64,000 nucleotides of DNA from Sphingomonas koreensis (GCA_006438735.1 RCZF01000001.1:310001-374000); one strand, 5' to 3'. Positions 7,502 through 16,869 are shown, counted from the first letter of the stretch. A program made the numbers and translations. Notes: generated by a model from the sequence alone, not told the origin.

Positions 7502-9295
7502 GCCCGCGATTGCGAAGACCCGTTTCATTCGTCGCTTTGGGCAAATATCTCCAACGTTCGGTCCTATCTCGATCTCACCGTACAGACGCTCCGCCTCTCG
7601 CCCGATCTCGCGCGACTGCCGACGCCGTTCTTCGACAAATACAGCAACCTTCCGCTGATCCTGCCATTTGTGTTCGGAAAAAACCCGTCCAATGGCGATC
7701 TCGAGGCGGCGGCGAGCACCGCATCGTGGTTCGGCGCCTTCGCGAGCTATCGCGGGTTCAGCTTCCCGCCGGTCTATGGCCGCATTCCCGAAGGCAATGC
7801 GATCGTCTTCCTGACGCCCGACGCGGCGGTCGCTGGCATCAATGTGCCGATTACCGGCCCCTCGCTCCAAGTGGTCGCCAATCCAGCCGATCCGGCCGGG
7901 CAATTGCTCCTCGTTATGGGCCGCACCGAAGCAGAGCTGAAGCAAGCGGCAGCCGCGCTCACCACAGGCAGGGGCGTCTATGGGGGCAGCAGAGTCTCGG
8001 TCGATGGTGCCCAGATCCCCCTGTTTGCACGCTATTCCGCGCCGCGATGGTTGCGCACCGACCGCCCGATTCGGCTTGGCGAGCTGGTCGATCCGCTGAC
8101 GCTCGAAGGTCGCGGCCTGCCGCCGGGTCCGCTCAGTGTGCCGTTCCGTGCGGCGCCTGATCTGTTCTTCTGGCCGCGCCAGGGCGGCATGCTCAACCTT
8201 AATTTTCGCTATCCCTCGGCGCCGTGGCTCGACCAGCGGGGATCGCGGCTCGATGTCTCGATCAACAACCAGTATCTCCGCACGCTGTCTCTCGCCGGCG
8301 GCAATTGGTGGCAACGGCTGATGGGCGACGACAGCGCGATCTCGCACACATCAACGGCGAACATCATTTTGCCGCGCTACAATCTGTTCGGCCAGAACCA
8401 GCTGACCTTCGACTACAACCTGATCCTCGCCGACAAGCGCCGCTGCAAAGGGACGTTGCCCGACAACGTCCGCGTCAATGTGCTGCCTGACAGTACCCTC
8501 GACCTGACCCACGCCTATCACGCGGTGCGGATGCCCGATTTGTCCACTTTCGCGGGTGCCGGCTTCCCTTTTACCGTCCGACCGGATCTCGGTGAGACCG
8601 CGGTGATTTTGGCCGGCAACCCAGACCCGTCGACGATCAAGGCGTTCCTCGATCTGATGGGCCGGATGGGCGATTCTACCGGGGCTCCGGCGGTGCGCGT
8701 CACTGTGACGCGCCAGTATGATCCCGACGCTTTGGCCGGCAAGGACGTCATCGTGATGGGTGGGCTGGGGATGGCACAGCTCTCGCTGTTTCGCGGCGCA
8801 CCCGTTTATTCCGACGGCAAAGGGCTGGTCGTCCGCCAGAGCTCGATCTTTCGCCGTGCCTTCGATGGCTACTCGATCCTGGACCGCACCGCGGCCGATC
8901 GCGCCAACGAATTTTTGTACAGCACCAATAGCTTCACCGGGCTGGTGAGCTTCCAGTCGCCCGATGACAGCGACCGGACTGTCGTCGCGTTGCTGTCGAG
9001 CGATCCTGCCGGATTGCCGACGATGGTCGATGCGTTCGCCAATGCCCAGACCAATGCGCAGGTCCAGGGTGCTCTGTCGGTCGCCAACGGCAACGGCATG
9101 CTCAGCTTCGCTGTCGGCAACAGTTACTGGATCGGTTCGCTGCCAGTCTGGATGAAGATCGCATACTGGTTCAGCAGCCGCCCGATCCTGATGGCGCTCG
9201 GCGCCTTCCTCGTCGCGGTGTTGCTGGCCGGTCCAGTCTACCTGCTGCTCAAGCGGCAGGAACGGCGGCGGCTGAGGGCAGTGGAGGAAACATGA
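7502..9295 (+). CDS. bcsB: BcsB, main part of the periplasmic c-di-GMP-regulated synthase subunit, in frame after a TAG
   Basis: BcsB is the periplasmic, membrane-anchored partner that guides the nascent glucan. From 7502 the frame is the same as bcsA and reads ARDCEDPFHSSLWANIS directly, a hallmark of BcsB just after FLGHY. No stop occurs until 9295. The first possible start codon is GTG at 7670, which would omit about 56 conserved residues, so this piece has no natural initiation signal. Later parts contain the repeated CBD/flavodoxin-like domains and a C-terminal TM helix (ILMALGAFLVAVLLAGPVYLLL) with a basic tail. It overlaps bcsC by four bases (ATGA). Read together with the upstream part, the fusion would be about 1,459 residues. 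Confidence 0.85.
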   Translation, partial: ARDCEDPFHSSLWANISNVRSYLDLTVQTLRLSPDLARLPTPFFDKYSNLPLILPFVFGKNPSNGDLEAAASTASWFGAFASYRGFSFPPVYGRIPEGNAIVFLTPDAAVAGINVPITGPSLQVVANPADPAGQLLLVMGRTEAELKQAAAALTTGRGVYGGSRVSVDGAQIPLFARYSAPRWLRTDRPIRLGELVDPLTLEGRGLPPGPLSVPFRAAPDLFFWPRQGGMLNLNFRYPSAPWLDQRGSRLDVSINNQYLRTLSLAGGNWWQRLMGDDSAISHTSTANIILPRYNLFGQNQLTFDYNLILADKRRCKGTLPDNVRVNVLPDSTLDLTHAYHAVRMPDLSTFAGAGFPFTVRPDLGETAVILAGNPDPSTIKAFLDLMGRMGDSTGAPAVRVTVTRQYDPDALAGKDVIVMGGLGMAQLSLFRGAPVYSDGKGLVVRQSSIFRRAFDGYSILDRTAADRANEFLYSTNSFTGLVSFQSPDDSDRTVVALLSSDPAGLPTMVDAFANAQTNAQVQGALSVANGNGMLSFAVGNSYWIGSLPVWMKIAYWFSSRPILMALGAFLVAVLLAGPVYLLLKRQERRRLRAVEET

Positions 9296-12200
9296 AACGC
9301 TCGCTCAAACGGCTGGGCCTGATCGCGCTGGTGCTGATGGCTTTGCCTTCCGCTGCGGTCGGTCAGAGCGTCGGTGTCGATGCGCTGCTCAACCAGGCAC
9401 GCTATTGGCAGGCGAAGGGGCGCCGCGATCTCGCCGGCCAGGCTTATCGTCGCGTGCTGCAGGTCGATCCCGGCAACGCCGCCGCGCGACAGGGATTGTC
9501 CGCCACCAACACGCGCGCGCCGGCGCCCCGACCCGTTCCGACGGCAAAGGCGCCGAATGCTCCGCGATCGGCCACGATTTCGGCACCGGTGTCGGCTCGG
9601 GTCGCCGTTCCTTCTCCAGTCGACCGTGGTGGTGATGCCCGCGCCGCTGGTTTCCGCGCCCTCGATTCCGGCGATCTCAACGCTGCGGCGCGCAGCTTTA
9701 ACGCTGCGCTGTCGGCGAGGCCACGTGACGCCGATGCCCTTGGCGGGCTGGGCCTGGTGCGGTTGCGCGGCAGCCAATTCGACGAGGCGCGCGATTTGCT
9801 GACCCGCGCCGCTAAGTTGGGCAACGCGAGCCGCTGGTCGCAAGCGCTGGCGGCGGCGAGTTTCTACGCCGATCTCGGCGACGCGCAGAAAGCCTATGAT
9901 GCCGGCAATTTGCCGGATGCTGAGGCAAAGGCGTCGCAGCTTGCCGGATCGAGCTTCACCGATCGCGCGCCCGCGCTACAATTGCTCGCGCAAATCTATC
10001 AGCAGGAAGGCCGTTATGGCGGCGCTGGCGATCTTTTCCGACAGGCTGCCGCGATCGGCGTCGGTAAGGGAGCCGGAGACCTGCAGGCGCAGGCTATCCA
10101 CGCTCAGGCGATGCAGGCCGCGGCGTCGGGCAACGCGGCCCTGGCCAATCAGTTATTCGGGCGCGCGATCGCTACGGATGGGGAGAATGCGTGGCTGCGC
10201 TACGACTACGCGCGGTTCCTGACGCAGCAGGGCAACCGCGCCGAGGCGAGCGCGCAAATCGCTGCGCTCTCGCAAACATCCGATCCACAGGCGTTATTCG
10301 CGGCCGCGTTGCTGAGCCGAGATGCCGGACAGCCACTGCAAGCCGAAGCGTTGCTCGCGCGCATTCCCGAGCGACAGCGCACGCCGGATATCGCCAATCT
10401 CCTGCTGACGTTGAAGGCCGATCAGGCGATCGATCGTGCCCGCACGATGCGCCGCCAAGGCCAGGTGGCGAGTGCCAGCGCTTCGCTTGAGCAACTCTCG
10501 CAGACACCAGGACTTTCTGCCGGCGCGCGCGCGCAACTTGCCGGCGCGTTGCTTGAGTTCGGTGATACCGGCGGCGCGGCGTCAATCGCACAGGCGATCC
10601 CACTCGACGAGATCAAGGACGTCGGCAACATCGATCCGCTGGTCCGCGTGCTTGCTGCCACCGGGCAAGACGCACAGGCCTATGCCGCGTTGCAGCGTGC
10701 CCAGACGCTGGCCGGCGGTGCCGCGACGGACCAACAGAAAGTCGCGCAACTCGGCGGCGTGCTCGTTGCTGGCCAGGCCGATCGACTGCGCCAAAGCGGA
10801 CAGCTCGCGCAAGCGTTCGATCTGCTTCAGAGGCAGTGGACGCAAGGTCCCGGGAGCCCGGACATCCTCGCCGCTCTCGGCCGGCTCTACCAGACAGGAC
10901 GACTGTATCCCCAGGCCCAGCAAACCTTTCAGCTGGTTCTGGCTCAGCAGCCCGGCAATGTTGGTGCACTGATCGGGGTTATGGATTCAGCAGCGTCGGC
11001 GGGCGATCGCGATACCGCCAAACGCGCCATGGACCAAGCGATCCGCGTCGCCCCCGCCAACCATGAAGTCTACCTTGCCGCAGCGCGTGTCGAACAGGCG
11101 CGCGGCGACGAGAAAGCCGCTTACCGCGACCTCCAGCGCGCCCGCGAACTCTATTTACATCAAAGCGGCGTGACAGCGGGCGGCTTCCTGGCCTCGAACC
11201 CGTTTGCCGCCGCCCAGGGCGGCAATCCATACAGCGCCGCCGCCACGCCGGCTGCGGTCAACCCCTTCGCGCTCGGCTCGACGCCTCCAGCGCCTTATGC
11301 GCCGCAGGGCGGCTATGCCGCGTCTCCCTATCCGGCGTCGTCTCCTTATCCAGCAGGGCCAGGCAGCTACACTGCGGCGAGCGGTGTCTATCCATCACAG
11401 GCGGGTTATCCGACGGGAACGGTGGGACTGCCGCCCGCAACCGGCATTGTGTCGCCGTCACAAGTGCCGGATGGGGCCAATACCCCGTATGCGGCTTCGG
11501 GACCGGCGGTGCCGAGCGATCCGGTGCTGGCCGGCATCCAGCGTGATATGCAAGCGCTTTCCCAGGATAGCGGCGTCCGGGTCGATGCTGACACCCAGTA
11601 TCGCCAACGATCGGGCGAGACCGGCTTGAGCCGCCTACGCGAGCTTGGCGGTAGCGCCACCGTCTCCACGGACATCGCCGGCGGCCGTATTTCCGGCAAA
11701 GCCGAGGCGGTGGTTGTCGATGCCGGTCGCCCAACGGGATCGGCGCTCGCCCGGTTCGGCCGAAATCCAACGTCGGAAGCCCAGGCGATTGTCGCGCAGC
11801 AGCCATCGCAACTCGCCCAGGCTGCAACGCAGCATGCCTCGGGCGTGGCGCTCTCGGCATCGTATGAGGGCAAGACGGTCCAGGCGGATGTCGGCACCAC
11901 CCCGCTCGGGTTCGAGAAGACCAACGTCGTCGGCGGCGTCAGCATCACGCCGCATCTCTCACCGCACAGCACGATCAAGCTTCACGCCGAACGCCGACCC
12001 GTAACCGATAGCGTCGTGTCGTACGCCGGTACGCGCGATCCGGTGACCGGCGCCCTGTGGGGGGCGGTAATCAAAAGCGGCGGCGGCGCATCCTATTCCT
12101 ATGACAAGGATGGAACCGGCTTCTACGCCGATGCCGCTTATCACCATTTCGATGGCTTCAATGTCGTCGCCAACAATCAGCTCGAGGCCAATGTTGGTGG

Positions 12201-12681
12201 CTATCTGCCGGTGATGCGCGATGCGAAGTCATCGCTAACACTCGGTGTCAACGCAAACTATCAAGCCTATGATAACAATCAAAACTTCTTCACGTTCGGC
12301 CAGGGCGGCTATTTCAGCCCACAAAGCTTCTTAAGTATCAGCTTTCCCGTCCGTTATCAGAGTCAGCAGCGCGGCCTATCGATCGATGCGAACGTAGCCC
12401 CCGGCTACCAGAGCTACGATCAACGCGCTTCCCCGCTCTACCCCACGGATCCGGCGGCCCAGGCCGAACTGGACTCGCTCAAAGGACGGGACAACGATGT
12501 GCGGTCTTTTTTCGATAGCATCAGCAAGACAGGGTTCGGCCTCGCCGGCAGCGGTTCGGCATACTACGCTGTTCGCGACGGCACACGGATCGGCGGTGAA
12601 GTCGATTACAACAGCTTTGGCGATTACAATGAATTCAAGGCGATGATCGGCATTCGTCATTCGCTGGGAGAAGGCCGATGA
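9292..12681 (+). CDS. bcsC: cellulose synthase outer-membrane export subunit BcsC
   Basis: BcsC carries the glucan across the periplasm and outer membrane. The 1,129 residues start with a signal peptide (MKRSLKRLGLIALVLMALPSA). Successive TPR-like helical repeats follow to about residue 620 (for example AYRRVLQVDPGNAAARQGL and LGGLGLVRLRGSQFDEARDLL). A low-complexity linker of Pro, Ala, Gly, Tyr and Ser runs from about 630 to 740 (SPYPASSPYPAGPGSYTA). The C-terminal third is the BcsC beta-barrel, with alternating aromatic strands and a terminal strand EFKAMIGIRHSLGEGR. Start and stop overlap the neighbours by four bases (ATGA on both sides), showing tight operon coupling. The length is close to that of typical BcsC. 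Confidence 0.95.
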   Translation: MKRSLKRLGLIALVLMALPSAAVGQSVGVDALLNQARYWQAKGRRDLAGQAYRRVLQVDPGNAAARQGLSATNTRAPAPRPVPTAKAPNAPRSATISAPVSARVAVPSPVDRGGDARAAGFRALDSGDLNAAARSFNAALSARPRDADALGGLGLVRLRGSQFDEARDLLTRAAKLGNASRWSQALAAASFYADLGDAQKAYDAGNLPDAEAKASQLAGSSFTDRAPALQLLAQIYQQEGRYGGAGDLFRQAAAIGVGKGAGDLQAQAIHAQAMQAAASGNAALANQLFGRAIATDGENAWLRYDYARFLTQQGNRAEASAQIAALSQTSDPQALFAAALLSRDAGQPLQAEALLARIPERQRTPDIANLLLTLKADQAIDRARTMRRQGQVASASASLEQLSQTPGLSAGARAQLAGALLEFGDTGGAASIAQAIPLDEIKDVGNIDPLVRVLAATGQDAQAYAALQRAQTLAGGAATDQQKVAQLGGVLVAGQADRLRQSGQLAQAFDLLQRQWTQGPGSPDILAALGRLYQTGRLYPQAQQTFQLVLAQQPGNVGALIGVMDSAASAGDRDTAKRAMDQAIRVAPANHEVYLAAARVEQARGDEKAAYRDLQRARELYLHQSGVTAGGFLASNPFAAAQGGNPYSAAATPAAVNPFALGSTPPAPYAPQGGYAASPYPASSPYPAGPGSYTAASGVYPSQAGYPTGTVGLPPATGIVSPSQVPDGANTPYAASGPAVPSDPVLAGIQRDMQALSQDSGVRVDADTQYRQRSGETGLSRLRELGGSATVSTDIAGGRISGKAEAVVVDAGRPTGSALARFGRNPTSEAQAIVAQQPSQLAQAATQHASGVALSASYEGKTVQADVGTTPLGFEKTNVVGGVSITPHLSPHSTIKLHAERRPVTDSVVSYAGTRDPVTGALWGAVIKSGGGASYSYDKDGTGFYADAAYHHFDGFNVVANNQLEANVGGYLPVMRDAKSSLTLGVNANYQAYDNNQNFFTFGQGGYFSPQSFLSISFPVRYQSQQRGLSIDANVAPGYQSYDQRASPLYPTDPAAQAELDSLKGRDNDVRSFFDSISKTGFGLAGSGSAYYAVRDGTRIGGEVDYNSFGDYNEFKAMIGIRHSLGEGR

Positions 12682-13154
12682 ACCTGCTTGCTACCCGTGC
12701 GGCGCTTAACCGCGCGAGCACACCCAAGCATTTTGCGCCCGCCAGTACATGGCCGCTACTCGCGCGCTTGATCGGTGAGGAAGTCCTCGCCACGGCCAGC
12801 GATGGTCAGCGGACCGGCTTTTTCGTCGCGGTCGGCCGACGGGTCGCCGCCTTGGCGCCGATGGACGGGCTCGATGACATCGAGGCCATCGTCGAGACGA
12901 TGAATCATGTCTGGGCGATACTTGGCTTTGGCCGGGCGTCGATCGAGCTGGACGATGACGGAATCGACATTATCCATGACGGCGTGCCGCGCGCCACTGA
13001 CGAAGCCCCGGACGAGCGCTGGGGACAAGCAAGTGCGGCGCTGCTCGAAGGCGCCTATGATTCCTGGTTCCGGGGGCTCGGGAGCAAGACAAATCTGCGT
13101 ACCTGGGTACGGCGTCAGGACGGCGGGACGGTCGAACTTCGTCATGGAATGTGA
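12678..13154 (+). CDS. bcsD: cellulose synthase subunit BcsD
   Basis: BcsD (AcsD) forms a periplasmic or cytoskeletal ring-like octamer in Komagataeibacter that aligns glucan chains for crystallisation. The 158 residues match the family length (about 156). Recognisable segments are the central helix-strand AIVETMNHVWAILGFGRASIEL, the DGIDIIHDGVP strand and the LLEGAYDSWFRGLGS motif near the C-terminus. It starts within the end of bcsC (ATGA) and overlaps bcsZ by eleven bases. Its presence marks this as a bcsD-containing (type I) cellulose operon. Confidence 0.9.
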   Translation: MNLLATRAALNRASTPKHFAPASTWPLLARLIGEEVLATASDGQRTGFFVAVGRRVAALAPMDGLDDIEAIVETMNHVWAILGFGRASIELDDDGIDIIHDGVPRATDEAPDERWGQASAALLEGAYDSWFRGLGSKTNLRTWVRRQDGGTVELRHGM

Positions 13155-14163
13155 CCGGCGGGGGCTGCTTGCCACCACCGCTTTGCTCTGCCTCGTCGGG
13201 TGCGCGCCACCAGGAGGAAAAGCGGTGGCGGCAAGCCCTACGCGGGACGGCTGGGCACGGTTCAAAGCTCAGTTCATTCAGCCCGACGGGCGCGTCGTCG
13301 ATATCGGCAATAACGGCATCAGCCATAGCGAAGGCCAGGGCTATGCCCTGCTGCTGGCGACGACCAACGACGATCGTGCGACATTCGATCGCGTACTCGG
13401 TTGGACCGAACGGACGCTAGCGCGAACCGACGTCGCGCTTTTTTCATGGCGCTACACGCCCGGAGCAGCGCAGCCGGTCGATGATCCCAACAACGCGACC
13501 GATGGCGATACGCTGATCGCCTGGGCGTTGCTGCGTGCGGCCGCGATGTGGCACAGGCCGGCTTATGCCGAACGTTCGACTGCGATCCGCGGAGCGATCC
13601 GCGCCGAGCTGGTGAGCGAGCGGTTCGGCAAATCTTGGCTGATGCCGGGGATGTCCGGCTTCGACACGCCGGCGGTGCTCGTGCTCAATCCTTCATACTA
13701 CATCTGGCCCGCGCTCGATGCCTTCGCCGGCGCCGATGGGCAGAGCGCGTGGCAACCGGTGATCGATAGCGGCCTCGCGCTTTTGACAGGCGGCAAGTTT
13801 GGAAAACACCGTTTGCCGAGCGACTGGATCGATGTTCGGGGAGATGCCAGCTTCGTTCCCGCGCAAGGCCGGCCGCCGCTCTTCGGTTTCGACGCGGTGC
13901 GCGTGCCGCTCTATCTCATGCTGTCGGGGCGCACCGCGCCGGCCGCGGATATTGCCCGATATTGGCAGTCGCTGGTCGCGGCCAATCAAGCGCTCCCCGC
14001 TTGGGTTGATGTCGAGAGCGGTATCTTCGCGCCTTATTCGCTATCCACCGGTGCGCAGGCGATTGCCGAGCGGCTTCTTGGCAACACGGCGCTGCCTGAC
14101 GCCCTCGATCTGGACTATTATTCCAGCGTTCTCGGCCTGATGACGAAGCTCCAAAATGTATGA
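13144..14163 (+). CDS. bcsZ: endo-beta-1,4-glucanase BcsZ (glycoside hydrolase family 8), predicted lipoprotein
   Basis: BcsZ is the periplasmic cellulase that edits nascent cellulose. The 339 residues begin at ATG 13144 inside the end of bcsD; an earlier in-frame ATG at 12907 lies deep in bcsD and is rejected. A lipobox LVGC at residues 17-20 predicts a lipid-anchored protein, whereas many BcsZ are soluble. Family-8 catalytic features are present: Glu63 in HSEGQGYALLLA (general acid) and Asp120 in NNATDGDTLIAWALL (signature Asp), plus the conserved GLMTKL C-terminus. This is the last gene of the operon; a region of relics follows. Confidence 0.95.
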   Translation: MECDRRGLLATTALLCLVGCAPPGGKAVAASPTRDGWARFKAQFIQPDGRVVDIGNNGISHSEGQGYALLLATTNDDRATFDRVLGWTERTLARTDVALFSWRYTPGAAQPVDDPNNATDGDTLIAWALLRAAAMWHRPAYAERSTAIRGAIRAELVSERFGKSWLMPGMSGFDTPAVLVLNPSYYIWPALDAFAGADGQSAWQPVIDSGLALLTGGKFGKHRLPSDWIDVRGDASFVPAQGRPPLFGFDAVRVPLYLMLSGRTAPAADIARYWQSLVAANQALPAWVDVESGIFAPYSLSTGAQAIAERLLGNTALPDALDLDYYSSVLGLMTKLQNV

Positions 14164-14428
14164 CCGACGCTTCCCTTTCGATCGGCATCCGTGTGCGGGG
14201 TCAATCGATATCACGGCCGATTGTGGCGCAAGCGATTCGGGCGGTCGCTCAGCCTCGCGGTTCGAAGCGTGCTTCGTTTGACGGAATAACCTCCTAACCT
14301 CCGAGGATTCTGGGCCGTCATGCGGCAGGGCGCTTGATCCGCTGGACGGCGCTACGACCGGGCGAAGGCTTCGGCGAACTGACAAGCGGCTCCGCATCGG
14401 ATCGGGCGATCACGATTGTTAGCGAACT

Positions 14429-14585
14429 CTAGGGTCAGGACCCATTGATCTGAGAGGCGCGATCTGAGTCAGGCGCCGCGAGGAGACCGCTCATGAGCAA
14501 CCTGTATTTGCTGACGGACGAGCAGATGGCGCGGCTTCAGCCGTATTTCCCCAGGAGCCATGGGAAGCCAAGGGTTGAGGTCTGT
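14429..14585 (+). mobile_element. remnant of an IS5-family (IS427-like) insertion sequence, left end and transposase N-terminus
   Basis: At 14493 a frame starts MSNLYLLTDEQMARLQPYF and goes on to PRSHGKPRV, which is the standard N-terminus of IS5/IS427-group transposases in sphingomonads. Similarity stops after about 30 residues, where an unrelated sequence begins. Upstream, CTAGGGTCAGGACCCATTGA (14429-14448) looks like the IS end abutting a CTAG target. An 18-of-20 match to this motif occurs at 40877-40896. No catalytic DDE part remains, so the element is dead. Confidence 0.7.
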
Positions 14586-14753
14586 CGGCTCGTATGCGGC
14601 AAAATCGCTGCAGCGAAGAGTGCCAACCAGAGCGCGCGTTCCGTCTGCGGCTCTATCCGCGACACGCCAATTCATCCAAGCCAACAAACACCGCCGCCTC
14701 TTAGACGATGCGGCGCTTGGACACGACGGCGTTGCCGGAAAGCTATTGTCGGG

Positions 14754-15060
14754 TCAGCCCAGAGCGACGCTCTTCATGATCACCTGGTCGTCGGCGATCC
14801 CGGCATGCTCACGAACGACGGGGGATTGCATGATGCCCTCGCTATTGATCACCGTGCGGACCCCGCGCGACCAGGCAGCGTTGAAGAACGCGGTCGCGAC
14901 GCGCTGCTGTCGAACGCGCTGTCGTCGCTCCCGGCAAGGACGCGGTCATAAGTGATGATGATGCAGACCGGCGCGTCGAATTGGCGAAAGCCGCGCAATA
15001 CCTAGTCCTGCCGCGCGTCCTTGTCGTCACGCGCGATGCCCATAGCCGCGAACAGCTGTT
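14754..15060 (-). pseudogene. decayed nitroreductase, C-terminal half
   Basis: On the minus strand, pieces of a nitroreductase-family protein can be read in order. They are an LFAAMGIARDDKDARQ helix, a TAG (15002-15004) where a Trp is usual, then VLRGFRQFDAPVCIIITYDR. A one-base frameshift near 14905 follows, then NAAWSRGVRTVINSEGIMQ and SPVVREHAGIADDQVIMKSVALG up to a normal stop at 14754. Nitroreductases are FMN enzymes that reduce nitro groups or quinones with NAD(P)H. At least one nonsense change and one frameshift are visible, so the gene is inactive. Fragments of the upstream half may extend towards 15130. Confidence 0.75.
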
Positions 15061-15594
15061 ATGCTACGCCGATCTGCCGCTCGCGGTGCGGCCCGGCAGA
15101 TGTCTCGCCGGTCCGGAACTCACGCGATTGCGGTACGCCTGCGACTGTTCTTCTCGCGATCACCGTGTCGGTTGGCGATCCGGGGGGAAGGACCGCCAAC
15201 CGAGGCTTGTTGAGCCATCCTGGGGGAGGACAGCTCATCAGCGGCGACTGGTTTCGCTGCAAAGAGCTTTCACACGACGGTGATGACCGCGGCTTTACCA
15301 AGCGGGACCGTGGTTCTACGGTATCGAGCGCGAACCGGGCGCTAAGCACGATTAAGAGCGTGATCCGCAGAGGGTTGGCGCGGCTTAAAAATCGGTTCGA
15401 ATCGATCGAGTTGCCGCCGCCCGGAAGGTCGAACGGTGAATCACTATGCTATGCGCCCAAGCCGTAGTCAGCTTGGAGATGGCACGTGTCGCTCGCTCGC
15501 GAGCGCCGCTCTTGTTGGCCGACGGCGCATTCGCCGCTCAGCGGGCGAGCGGGACGTTCGACAATTGGATTTCGCGCTCAAGAGGCTGTCGACT
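15061..15594. other. degenerate or non-coding stretch
   Basis: I recognise no gene here. Open frames on both strands have no family-like motifs. The left edge may hold the worn 5' part of the nitroreductase relic (REFRTGE on the minus strand near 15110-15130). Confidence 0.4.
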
Positions 15595-15993
15595 CTAATT
15601 GCTGGTCCCTGGGTGGCTACTAACCTCATTCATAAGTGTGGCAACGGCCGTAACTATCTGAGCTGGTGCGAAGGGCTTCCCGACCATGATGCTGTTCGGG
15701 ACGCCTTTTGATGCCCACTCGTGCCCGCTGTCGCCGCTCATATAGACGATCGGCATATCGTGAACGAGCTCCCGTGTGCGCTGGCCGACGTCCCAGCCAC
15801 TTGGACCGGCCCCGAGCCTAATATCTGTGACGACTGCACAAAAGCGAGTGGCGTCATCGCCAAGTTCGGTGATGGCTTCGGCGCCATTGCCAGCGATCAC
15901 AACCTTAAAACCGGCGTCCGTAAGCGCGTCTTCCAGCATCTGTTGAATAAGAATTTCATCTTCAACAAGAAACAGAATCGTGTCGGTGGTCAT
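15595..15993 (-). CDS. single-domain response regulator (CheY-like receiver)
   Basis: This is a stand-alone receiver of about 132 residues. It shows the acidic pocket (LVEDE), the phosphoacceptor Asp in VVTDIRLG, the conserved Ser in VYMSGDS and the Lys in VGKPFAP. There is no output domain, so it likely acts as a phosphate sink or by protein contact. I took ATG 15993; a GTG five codons upstream is possible. A small conserved protein gene lies 40 to 45 bases upstream on the same strand. Sphingomonads often carry such receivers next to HWE kinases, but none is adjacent here. Confidence 0.9.
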   Translation of the reverse strand: MTTDTILFLVEDEILIQQMLEDALTDAGFKVVIAGNGAEAITELGDDATRFCAVVTDIRLGAGPSGWDVGQRTRELVHDMPIVYMSGDSGHEWASKGVPNSIMVGKPFAPAQIVTAVATLMNEVSSHPGTSN

Positions 15994-16037
15994 CGAATTT
16001 TCGTCCACAAAGGCTCAGAACGGAGCAAGGCGTTTAT

Positions 16038-16343
16038 CTACACCAGCCGCGGTCGTGCCGGAAGGCCACAACCATCGAGTCGTAATGATGCTAAGATGGC
16101 CGACAGCATGGCGTGCGACCGCCACATCGGCGCTCCCGCTCCATCCGCCGCCTCTGCCTGGTCTAACTGCACGTCGACCGCTGTTTGCGTGATCTCGACC
16201 GCTTGGGCGTTGCTGAGCGTTGAATTTTCGCAAAGCCCGTGGATCAGGCTTTCGACAAGCAGCAAGGCCGCCTGACCGTGAGAGTCGGACGAGGTCAACG
16301 TCGCCCCTCGCCTAGATGCGTTATCGTTATCGTTCATGGGCAT
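16038..16343 (-). CDS. conserved small protein of unknown function
   Basis: The gene encodes 101 residues, mainly helical. The core, HGQAALLLVESLIHGLCENS followed by AQAVEITQTAVDVQ, resembles a family of short alphaproteobacterial proteins often found near signalling genes. ATG 16343 is preceded by AAGGTG at suitable spacing. It has no signal peptide or membrane segment. It lies just upstream of the receiver gene, on the same strand, and may be co-expressed with it. I cannot name a function. Confidence 0.7.
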   Translation of the reverse strand: MPMNDNDNASRRGATLTSSDSHGQAALLLVESLIHGLCENSTLSNAQAVEITQTAVDVQLDQAEAADGAGAPMWRSHAMLSAILASLRLDGCGLPARPRLV

Positions 16344-16869
16344 CGGAACACCTTCGGTACACGGAGCTTAGTACCGACAATTTGTGGCGGAAGGGCATAA
16401 TGCCGGGGTTACACTGCGGCCACCATGAGCGATGATCTGGCTGAGGCTCGAAAGCCAAGCCGGTACCCGGACGAGACACATGTTGCTCCTTTAGCAGCAG
16501 ATAAGCAGTGGGAACTGGTTTGAGCGATCCTGCAGCTGGCGTGTTTTCGGCGATGGGGACGACGGCGCGCTCGCCTCGCATGGTCCTCTTCCGAAAAGGG
16601 TGGTTTCCCGTTGGGCGTTGTTCTCACCAAATTCCGCACCGATCGGGTGACGAAGCAACAGCTGCCGCCTTTCGCCTCTACGCTGGCGTCGGCCGGCAGC
16701 TATTGCCCAGTTCGATGCCAAAAGCGGAACGACAGCAACCCGCCCAGATCGAGCCGTTGAGCGGCTGGATCGGGCGCGTTCAAAGCGGTCGCCCGTCAAA
16801 ATGAACGAACGACGGAAGTTAGGAAACCGAAAATTGCCCACGAATGTCCAAGTGTCGGTCTCTGTCCGT
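16344..16869. other. intergenic region, no gene seen
   Basis: These 526 bases separate the small protein gene from the end of the S8 protease. Open frames of up to about 110 codons exist on both strands, but their sequences show no fold-like pattern and they mirror each other. I see no repeat or clear terminator. Confidence 0.4.

Noticed and set aside
12907-13143. Upstream extension of bcsZ inside bcsD
   Set aside because: The true start is ATG 13144, directly before a lipoprotein signal; the extension lies in the bcsD frame region and adds no family sequence.
16508-16804. 98-codon plus-strand frame in the gap before the S8 protease
   Set aside because: No coding features; overlapping minus-strand frames are equally long.
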